Source: Pseudohongiella spirulinae
Lineage (GTDB): Bacteria; Pseudomonadota; Gammaproteobacteria; Pseudomonadales; Pseudohongiellaceae
Assembly (NCBI RefSeq): GCF_001444425.1
Contig: NZ_CP013189.1
Coordinates: 2,604,001 to 2,668,000 of the forward strand
Length of the DNA: 64,000 bases
Reading direction: 5' to 3'
The position numbers and the translations under genes were made by a program. The notes under the pieces were generated by a model that was given only the letters and a program-made list of their open reading frames with translations, did not search any database and was not told the DNA's origin. Each line of letters opens with the position of its first letter. Within the stretch, counting starts at the first letter, position 1. Of the stretch, positions 56,835 through 64,000 are shown in pieces.

Positions 56835-57488
56835 TTACCCCCTGGATCCGGCTGATTTAACGGAAGGCCGTACAATTACGTGAGAACCAGTCGCCCCAGG
56901 AATTGCGCCTTTAACCAGCAGCAGATTATTGTCAGCATCGACACGCACCACTTCCAGAGACTGGGTAGTAACACGCACGTCTCCCATGTGGCCGGACATT
57001 TTCTTGCCCTTCCAGACACGACCAGGAGTTTGACATTGACCGATTGAGCCCGGCGCACGGTGAGACAGCGAGTTACCGTGAGTTGCATCTTGTGCGCGGA
57101 AATTATGACGCTTGATGGCACCAGCAAAACCTTTACCTTTGGAGGTCCCGGTGACATCTACTTTCTGACCCGCCTCGAACAGGGTAACTGTCAGCTCACC
57201 ACCCGGGGCGAAATCAGACAGCTCTTGCTGAGCAGCACGGAACTCCCAGAGACCGCGACCAGCTTCAGTACCTGCTTTGGCAAAGTGCCCAGCCAGCGAA
57301 CGGGATACGCGGGAAGCCTTGCGCTCACCCACAGTAACCTGAACAGCGCTATAGCCATCCACTTCCTCAGTCTTCAACTGAGTAATTCTGTTTGGGCTGA
57401 CCTCGACCACTGTTACGGGAATTGACTCCCCTGTTTCAGTGAATACTCGGGTCATGCCGCTCTTTCGACCGACCAAACCAATCGACAT
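56835..57488 (-). CDS. rplC: 50S ribosomal protein L3
   Basis: A 217-residue protein with [22 protein letters not shown] and the peptidyl-centre loop [20 protein letters not shown], which holds the Gln methylated by PrmB in E. coli. It is separated from rpsJ by an unusual 194-nt gap and has GAGG 7 nt before its ATG. Confidence 0.99.
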   Translation of the reverse strand: MSIGLVGRKSGMTRVFTETGESIPVTVVEVSPNRITQLKTEEVDGYSAVQVTVGERKASRVSRSLAGHFAKAGTEAGRGLWEFRAAQQELSDFAPGGELTVTLFEAGQKVDVTGTSKGKGFAGAIKRHNFRAQDATHGNSLSHRAPGSIGQCQTPGRVWKGKKMSGHMGDVRVTTQSLEVVRVDADNNLLLVKGAIPGATGSHVIVRPSVKSAGSRG

Positions 57489-57682
57489 TTTTTGAACCTC
57501 ATCGTGTACGGGGCTTTAACCCGCTATGGCTGCTATCGCATTACACCATGTTTGCCTGGAGACCACTTATTGGCCTCGCCAAGCCAGCTGTTATCAGTTG
57601 TTTCAGAATCGAACCATTACTGAACCATTCTCGCTTCTATTTACAAACCCGGCCTAACACAAAATTCTGGATCACTCAGCCC
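57489..57682 (-). other. long non-coding spacer between rpsJ and rplC
   Basis: In E. coli this gap is only a few tens of bases. Here 194 nt carry no open frame of note. Visible features are an 8-nt tandem direct repeat (AATGGTTC twice, 11-nt period, about 57609-57632), a short TTGGC/GCCAA hairpin and a CGGG/CCCG stem near 57509. No promoter close to consensus and no tRNA are seen. Confidence 0.6.
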
Positions 57683-57994
<312 letters not shown>

Positions 57995-58082
57995 CTAGTC
58001 TGCTCTCCAAACACTTTTTAAATTAAATACTTACTTTTTTATAAGCTCCGGAGACTTTTGCCACCGGAAAAAAGGAAGCGGA

Positions 58083-58111
58083 ATTCTAAGACTGCAGCCA
58101 CCTGTTGTCAA
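58083..58111 (-). promoter_or_regulatory. sigma-70 promoter of the S10 operon
   Basis: On the minus strand TTGACA (58111-58106) and TAGAAT (58088-58083) are separated by exactly 17 nt, close to full consensus. Transcription should begin near 58076, giving a leader of about 80 nt before rpsJ. It lies between the tuf terminator and rpsJ, where a promoter is expected. Confidence 0.85.
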
Positions 58112-58159
58112 GCAAAGGATACAGACTCGGGAAAATAATTATCTCAAAACGCTTCTTAC

Positions 58160-58190
58160 AAAAAGAGGCGACCAAAGGCCGCCCCTTTTT
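58160..58190 (-). terminator. intrinsic terminator after tuf
   Basis: An 11-bp stem with one mismatch (58160-58170 with 58180-58190) and flanking A/T runs starts 18 nt after the tuf stop. It ends the str operon transcript and isolates the S10 promoter just downstream. Confidence 0.8.
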
Positions 58191-58207
58191 TGAATCACAG
58201 CCAAAAA

Positions 58208-59404
58208 TTACTCGATGATCTTGGAGACCACGCCCGCACCGACAGTACGGCCGCCTTCACGGATCGCAAAGCGCAGACCTTCGTCCATCGCAATCGGAGC
58301 AATCAGCGTTACCAGGAACTTCAGGTTGTCGCCAGGCATTACCATCTCGACACCTTCCGGCAACTCAACCGCACCAGTCACGTCAGTCGTACGGAAATAG
58401 AACTGCGGACGGTAACCTTTGAAAAATGGCGTGTGACGGCCACCTTCTTCCTTGCTCAGTACGTACACTTCGCCTTCGAACTTGGTGTGCGGCGTGATTG
58501 AACCCGGCTTGGCCAGTACCTGACCACGCTCAACATCTTCACGCTTGGTACCACGCAGCAGAACACCCACGTTCTCACCTGCACGACCTTCGTCGAGCAG
58601 CTTGCGGAACATCTCAACACCCGTACAGGTAGTCTTGGTGGTGTCTTTCAGACCAACAATTTCAATCTCGTCGCCCACTTTAACGATACCGCGCTCAACA
58701 CGGCCTGTTACCACCGTACCACGACCAGAGATCGAGAACACGTCTTCGATCGGCAGCAGGAAAGGCTTTTCGATGTCACGCTCAGGCTCAGGGATGTACT
58801 CATCCAGAGTCTCAACCAGCTTCTTCACAGCGGTTGTACCCATTTCGTTGTCGTCCTGACCATTCAGCGCCATCAGCGCAGAACCGATGATGATCGGCGT
58901 GTCATCGCCCGGGAAATCGTAAGTGTCGAGCAATTCGCGCACTTCCATCTCCACCAGCTCCAAAAGCTCCGCATCGTCAACCATGTCCGCTTTGTTCATG
59001 AACACAACGATGTAAGGAACGCCTACCTGACGAGACAGCAGGATGTGCTCACGCGTCTGCGGCATGGGGCCGTCAGCAGCTGACACTACCAGAATCGCGC
59101 CGTCCATCTGCGCCGCACCGGTGATCATGTTCTTCACATAGTCAGCGTGTCCGGGGCAGTCAACGTGTGCGTAGTGACGGTTCGGTGAGTCATACTCAAC
59201 GTGCGCAGTAGAGATGGTGATACCACGCTCTCTTTCTTCCGGCGCATTGTCGATCTGATCAAAAGCACGCGCCTCACCTGAACCCCAGGTCTCAGCACAC
59301 ACACGTGTCAGCGCCGCTGTCAGTGTTGTCTTACCATGGTCAACGTGACCAATTGTGCCAACGTTGACGTGTACCTTATTACGCTCAAATTTACCCTTAG
59401 CCAC
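58208..59404 (-). CDS. tuf: elongation factor Tu
   Basis: A 398-residue GTPase that brings aminoacyl-tRNA to the ribosome. G-motifs are [17 protein letters not shown] and NKADM; domains 2 and 3 follow (about 205-398). It is a few residues longer than in E. coli (394). It follows fusA by 39 nt. A second tuf copy, common in this class, would be outside the window. Confidence 0.99.
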   Translation of the reverse strand: MAKGKFERNKVHVNVGTIGHVDHGKTTLTAALTRVCAETWGSGEARAFDQIDNAPEERERGITISTAHVEYDSPNRHYAHVDCPGHADYVKNMITGAAQMDGAILVVSAADGPMPQTREHILLSRQVGVPYIVVFMNKADMVDDAELLELVEMEVRELLDTYDFPGDDTPIIIGSALMALNGQDDNEMGTTAVKKLVETLDEYIPEPERDIEKPFLLPIEDVFSISGRGTVVTGRVERGIVKVGDEIEIVGLKDTTKTTCTGVEMFRKLLDEGRAGENVGVLLRGTKREDVERGQVLAKPGSITPHTKFEGEVYVLSKEEGGRHTPFFKGYRPQFYFRTTDVTGAVELPEGVEMVMPGDNLKFLVTLIAPIAMDEGLRFAIREGGRTVGAGVVSKIIE

Positions 59405-59443
59405 AATATCACCTCGTGAAACTAGTCTTTAATATTCAAAAAA

Positions 59444-61540
59444 TCAGCCTTTGTTCTTGTTGATGATTGCCTCAGCCACATTGGAAGGCACTTCACCATA
59501 CTTCAGAAACTCCATCGTGTAAGTCGCACGACCCTGAGAAATGGAGCGCAGGTCCGTGGCGTATCCGAACATCTCTGCCAGCGGTACTTCAGCATTAATG
59601 ATCTTGCCACTGGCACTGTCATCCATACCCTGCACCATGCCACGGCGACGGTTAAGGTCACCCATGACATCACCCATGTTCTCTTCGGGAGTTACTACTT
59701 CAACTTTCATAATTGGCTCCAGCAGCGCGGCATCAGCCTGCAAGGCACCTTTCTTCAGCGCCATAGAGCCAGCGATCTTGAACGCCATCTCACTGGAGTC
59801 AACATCGTGGAAAGAGCCGTCAAACACAGTCACTTTCATCGCCAGCAGAGGATAACCAGCCAGACAGCCGTTTTTCATCTGCTCCTGAACACCCTTGTCG
59901 ATTGCCGGGATGTATTCGCGAGGAATCACACCACCCACAATCTCGTTGACAAACTGGTACTCTTCATCCGCCGGCAGCGGCTCAAGACGCAACCAGCAGT
60001 GACCGTACTGACCACGACCACCAGACTGCTTGACATGCTTACCTTCCACCTCAACAGACTTGCGGATAGTTTCACGGTAAGCCACCTGAGGCTTGCCGAT
60101 ATTGGCCTCTACACCGAATTCACGGCGCATACGGTCAACCAGAACGTCCAGGTGCAATTCACCCATACCGGAAATAATGGTCTGGCCTGATTCTTCATCT
60201 GTCTCAACACGGAATGAGGGGTCTTCCTGAGCCAGTTTACCCAGCGCGATACCCATCTTTTCCTGGTCTGCCTTGGTCTTGGGCTCTACAGCCACAGAGA
60301 TAACAGGATCCGGGAAGTCCATCTTTTCCAGCACAACGATACGGCTGGGATCACACAGGGTTTCACCGGTAGTGACATCCTTCAGACCAATCGCGGCCGC
60401 AATATCGCCCGCCATTACTTCCTTGATCTCATCACGGTTATTGGCGCGCATCTGCACCATACGACCCACGCGCTCTTTCTTCATTTTGACAGAGTTATAG
60501 ACACTGTCGCCTGAATTGAGCTTGCCCGAATAAACACGGAAGAAGGTCAACGTGCCCACAAACGGGTCAGTCGCGATCTTGAATGCCAGCGCCGCAAAAG
60601 GCTCGTCATCACTGGATTCACAGCGGATAACGGTACCGTCTTCCAGCGTACCCTCAATGTCTTTTACTTCGGTTGGCGAAGGCAGATACTCTACAACGGC
60701 ATCCAGCACCGCCTGTACACCCTTGTTCTTGAACGCCGAGCCGCAGAAGGTCGGAACAATCTCGTTGGCCAGCGTACGCATACGGATGCCCTTCTTGATT
60801 TCCTCTTCGGTCAGCTCTTCACCTTCCAGGTATTTGTTCATCAGTTCTTCATTGGCTTCGGCTGCCGCCTCCACCATATGTTCGCGCCATTTTTCGGCAT
60901 CAGCCTGCATACTGGCGGGTATATCTTCATAGCGCACAGTGACGCCCTGATCTTCCTCATTCCAGACGATGCTCTTCATCTTGACCAGGTCGACGACACC
61001 AGTAAAGTTATCTTCGGAACCGATAGCCAGCTGCATGGGAACAGGCACAGCGCCCAGACGATTCTTGACCTGATTAACAACTTTCAGAAAATCAGCACCC
61101 GCACGGTCCATCTTGTTGACAAAGATCAGGCGCGGAACCTCGTAACGGTTGGCCTGACGCCACACCGTCTCAGTCTGAGGCTGAACACCAGAAGATGCAC
61201 AAAGTACAACAACCGCACCATCCAGCACACGCAAAGAACGCTCCACCTCAATTGTGAAGTCAACGTGTCCGGGAGTATCAATAATGTTTACACGGTGCTC
61301 ATCGAACTGCTGGCTCATGCCACGCCAGAAGGTGGTTACAGCAGCAGAGGTAATGGTGATACCACGCTCCTGCTCCTGTTCCATCCAGTCCATGGTGGCC
61401 GCGCCATCATGCACTTCACCCAGCTTGTGGTTCATACCTGTGTAGAACAATACACGCTCAGTGGTCGTTGTCTTACCTGCATCTACGTGAGCACAGATAC
61501 CGATGTTTCTGTAACGGCTCAATGGGGTTTTTCTGGCCAC
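59444..61540 (-). CDS. fusA: elongation factor G
   Basis: A 698-residue translocation GTPase with [28 protein letters not shown] and [10 protein letters not shown], and domains II-V ending near the C-terminal [13 protein letters not shown]. Length matches EF-G1 (about 700), and its place in the str operon supports the main copy and not a paralogue. Confidence 0.99.
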   Translation of the reverse strand: MARKTPLSRYRNIGICAHVDAGKTTTTERVLFYTGMNHKLGEVHDGAATMDWMEQEQERGITITSAAVTTFWRGMSQQFDEHRVNIIDTPGHVDFTIEVERSLRVLDGAVVVLCASSGVQPQTETVWRQANRYEVPRLIFVNKMDRAGADFLKVVNQVKNRLGAVPVPMQLAIGSEDNFTGVVDLVKMKSIVWNEEDQGVTVRYEDIPASMQADAEKWREHMVEAAAEANEELMNKYLEGEELTEEEIKKGIRMRTLANEIVPTFCGSAFKNKGVQAVLDAVVEYLPSPTEVKDIEGTLEDGTVIRCESSDDEPFAALAFKIATDPFVGTLTFFRVYSGKLNSGDSVYNSVKMKKERVGRMVQMRANNRDEIKEVMAGDIAAAIGLKDVTTGETLCDPSRIVVLEKMDFPDPVISVAVEPKTKADQEKMGIALGKLAQEDPSFRVETDEESGQTIISGMGELHLDVLVDRMRREFGVEANIGKPQVAYRETIRKSVEVEGKHVKQSGGRGQYGHCWLRLEPLPADEEYQFVNEIVGGVIPREYIPAIDKGVQEQMKNGCLAGYPLLAMKVTVFDGSFHDVDSSEMAFKIAGSMALKKGALQADAALLEPIMKVEVVTPEENMGDVMGDLNRRRGMVQGMDDSASGKIINAEVPLAEMFGYATDLRSISQGRATYTMEFLKYGEVPSNVAEAIINKNKG

Positions 61541-61582
61541 AATCGCACCTATATACTTAATATGTTGAATTTAATGATTCGA

Positions 61583-62068
<486 letters not shown>

Positions 62069-62141
62069 TCAGGTAAATCTGCGATTCACTTTACAATGCA
62101 AGTTTGCAAAGCCACGCAGCCTTACTGTTTTTAATTGAAAA

Positions 62142-62516
62142 TCAAGACTTTGGACGTTTCGCACCATACTTGGAACGGCCCTGACGACGCGCAGAAACGC
62201 CGGATGTATCCAGACTGCCGCGCACTGTGTGATAACGCACACCCGGAAGGTCTTTTACACGACCACCACGGATCAGGATCACAGAGTGCTCCTGCAGGTT
62301 GTGACCTTCACCACCAATGTAGGAGGTGACTTCATAACCGTTAGTCAAACGCACACGGCATACTTTACGCAGTGCTGAGTTCGGCTTCTTTGGTGTAGTT
62401 GTGTAGACGCGGGTGCACACGCCACGTTTTTGCGGGCAACCTTGCAGAGCAGGCACGTCGCTTTTAGCGACCTTGCTCTGTCTTGGTTTACGAACCAACT
62501 GGTTGATAGTTGCCAT
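62142..62516 (-). CDS. rpsL: 30S ribosomal protein S12
   Basis: A 124-residue decoding-centre protein with [24 protein letters not shown] and [11 protein letters not shown]. The lysines linked to streptomycin resistance (about 43 and 88 region) have the wild-type residues. It is the first gene of the str operon, after rpoC. Confidence 0.99.
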   Translation of the reverse strand: MATINQLVRKPRQSKVAKSDVPALQGCPQKRGVCTRVYTTTPKKPNSALRKVCRVRLTNGYEVTSYIGGEGHNLQEHSVILIRGGRVKDLPGVRYHTVRGSLDTSGVSARRQGRSKYGAKRPKS

Positions 62517-62616
62517 TCATTACTCCTGAACTTGTCGTTTAAATACTTATACTCCGGCGTGTAGCCACTTGCTGCGCATCTTCCGAAACACAGTCAAGAC
62601 TACTCACCAGAGTAAA

Positions 62617-62645
62617 GGATGCGAGAGTTTAAAGATCCCGCATCC
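62617..62645 (-). terminator. weak hairpin between rpoC and rpsL
   Basis: GGATGCG and CGCATCC pair (7 bp, extendable by three pairs with one wobble) and only three T follow on the minus strand. It starts 25 nt after the rpoC stop and may partly end the rpoBC transcript. A minus-strand TTGACT lies downstream in the same gap, but no matching -10 is seen at 17 nt. Confidence 0.4.
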
Positions 62646-62670
62646 CATAGTCAACTTAAATAGCGCCCAA

Positions 62671-64000
62671 TCAGACGCCGGATTTCAGCGCTTCTGTCAG
62701 TGCTGCTTCCACATCACTGGCAGATACGCCCGAGCCTTCTTCCTGCATGGCCCGGTTTGCGGCGGCCTGCTGGCGGCGCGCCTCGTGGTATGCCAGTCCG
62801 GTACCCGCAGGTATCAGACGACCAACAACCACGTTTTCCTTCAGTCCACGCAGATGATCACGCTTACCGGTCACGGCAGCCTCAGTCAGCACGCGGGTTG
62901 TTTCCTGGAATGACGCCGCAGAGATAAACGACTCAGTTGCCAGCGATGCCTTGGTAATACCCAGCAATTGACGCTGGTAGCGCGCTTCAACCTTGCCTGC
63001 TTCCCGCAGCTTGTCATTCTCTTCAAGCACCTGCGTAATGGTGACCTGCTCACCGCGGATAAGGCTGGAATCACCCGGATCGGTGATTTCAACTTTACGC
63101 AGCATCTGCCGCACAATCACTTCGATATGCTTGTCGTTAATTCGAACACCCTGCAACCGGTAAACTTCCTGCACTTCGTTGACGATATACTCGGCCAGCG
63201 CCTGGACGCCTTTCAGGCGCAGGATATCGTGCGGCGAGGGCGGACCGTCAGACACGACTTCACCCTTCTCGATAAATTCACCTTCAAACACGGTCATCGC
63301 ACGCCATTTCGGAATCAGCGCCTCATAATGAGTACTGCCATCCGGCATGCTCTCGCCTTCTTTCGGCGTAATCACCAAGCGACGCTTGCCTTTGGTTTCC
63401 TTACCAAACGTGACCGTACCGGAGATCTCCGCAAGAATGGCTGGCTCTTTGGGTTTGCGCGCCTCAAAGAGGTCAGCAACCCGCGGCAGACCACCAGTGA
63501 TGTCGCGTGTCTTGGAGCCTTCCTGAGGAATACGGGCGATAACGTCACCGACGTTAAGCTGTACGCTGTCCTGCACCGCAATAATCGCGCTGGAAGGCAG
63601 GAAGTAAACAGCCGGCATGTTAGTACCCGGCAGCGGCAGTTCCTTGCCTTTCTCATCCAGCAGCGTGATCGCCGGACGCAGCTCTTTCGCCGCCGACGGA
63701 CGCTCGGCCGGATCGATTACCGTCAGACTGGACAAACCAGTGATTTCATCTGTCTGACGGCGCACTGTCAGGCCTTCTTCCATGTTAGTGAAGGCAACTT
63801 TACCGGCCACTTCTGTGATGATCGGGTGAGTGTGTGGATCCCAGGTTGCCACAACCTGACCTGACTCAACCTTGCGATCTTCATTCAGCGTAATGACCGC
63901 ACCATAAGGCAGCTTATACTTTTCACGCTCACGACCGGCCTCGTCGTTTACGATCAGCTCACCAGAACGGGAGACCACAACCAGGCCACCATTGGTGTTC
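62671..64000 (-). CDS. rpoC: RNA polymerase beta' subunit (3' part)
   Basis: The last ~443 codons of rpoC; the gene continues beyond the right edge, so the first Met at 63978 is not a start. The C-terminal region shows the [21 protein letters not shown] trigger-loop-adjacent motif, [44 protein letters not shown] and the [14 protein letters not shown] end. The order rpoC-rpsL is the normal gammaproteobacterial one. Confidence 0.98.
   Translation of the reverse strand, partial: NTNGGLVVVSRSGELIVNDEAGREREKYKLPYGAVITLNEDRKVESGQVVATWDPHTHPIITEVAGKVAFTNMEEGLTVRRQTDEITGLSSLTVIDPAERPSAAKELRPAITLLDEKGKELPLPGTNMPAVYFLPSSAIIAVQDSVQLNVGDVIARIPQEGSKTRDITGGLPRVADLFEARKPKEPAILAEISGTVTFGKETKGKRRLVITPKEGESMPDGSTHYEALIPKWRAMTVFEGEFIEKGEVVSDGPPSPHDILRLKGVQALAEYIVNEVQEVYRLQGVRINDKHIEVIVRQMLRKVEITDPGDSSLIRGEQVTITQVLEENDKLREAGKVEARYQRQLLGITKASLATESFISAASFQETTRVLTEAAVTGKRDHLRGLKENVVVGRLIPAGTGLAYHEARRQQAAANRAMQEEGSGVSASDVEAALTEALKSGV

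Noticed and set aside
62968-63864. 298-residue plus-strand frame opposite rpoC
   Set aside because: The minus strand is unambiguous rpoC; the antisense translation shows no recognisable motif.
63889-63978. Met at 63978 as a start of an independent gene
   Set aside because: The frame stays open to the window edge with rpoC sequence, so it is an internal methionine.

Overview
The window looks like a chromosomal segment of a free-living, non-enteric gammaproteobacterium. The ribosomal proteins and the rpoC-str-S10-spc-alpha gene order are gammaproteobacterial, with a long 101-residue S14 lacking zinc cysteines and S4 at 206 residues. A full type II secretion operon, a TonB receptor and a glycerol-3-phosphate pathway fit an aerobic environmental, possibly marine, species. 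No gene here fixes the genus; resemblance to the OMG/Pseudohongiella-like groups is only an impression.

Region 1 (1-14.9 kb, minus strand) reads, in transcription order, a beta-helix-like lipoprotein, a TonB-dependent receptor, then gspC-D-E-F-G-H-I-J-K-L-M and the first 34 codons of gspN. Spacing is tight throughout. gspC appears to start at a CTG with a well-placed Shine-Dalgarno 19 nt after the receptor stop, so receptor and secretion genes are probably one transcription unit.

Region 2 (15-17 kb, plus strand) holds a persulfide dioxygenase-rhodanese fusion and an exported protein with ~19-residue Y-P-N-G repeats, whose start codon lies in one arm of a perfect 12-bp inverted repeat.

Region 3 (17-26.6 kb) is a visibly A+T-richer signalling block: an OmpR-type regulator, an orphan 185-residue protein, a pseudo-receiver without the phospho-accepting Asp, a 44-residue membrane peptide, two soluble hybrid histidine kinases, a small protein coupled to one of them, an HPt protein and a receiver-EAL phosphodiesterase. 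Together they could form a cytoplasmic multistep phosphorelay ending in transcription and cyclic-di-GMP hydrolysis. This block is the best candidate for an undescribed system, although no mobile-element boundary is visible.

Region 4 (26.5-43.8 kb) is mixed metabolism: a double-ATPase ABC protein (ModF-like), an exported esterase, a lipoprotein, a class C beta-lactamase-family hydrolase, a thioredoxin-like/cytochrome c/copper monooxygenase-like fusion with a TetR regulator just upstream, glutaredoxin, a DUF2214 membrane protein, a carboxylesterase, an apparently exported methyltransferase, a SUKH protein, a PlsB-like acyltransferase with glpD, divergent glpK with a histidine phosphatase and a DUF1499 protein, a divergent LspA-like protein and a PLP aminotransferase.

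Region 5 (43.9-64 kb, minus strand) is the transcription/translation core: rpoC (3' part), rpsL-rpsG-fusA-tuf, a terminator, a near-consensus sigma-70 promoter, then rpsJ to rplQ with secY, rpmJ and rpoA, closed by a strong intrinsic terminator. Its one oddity is a 194-nt non-coding spacer between rpsJ and rplC.
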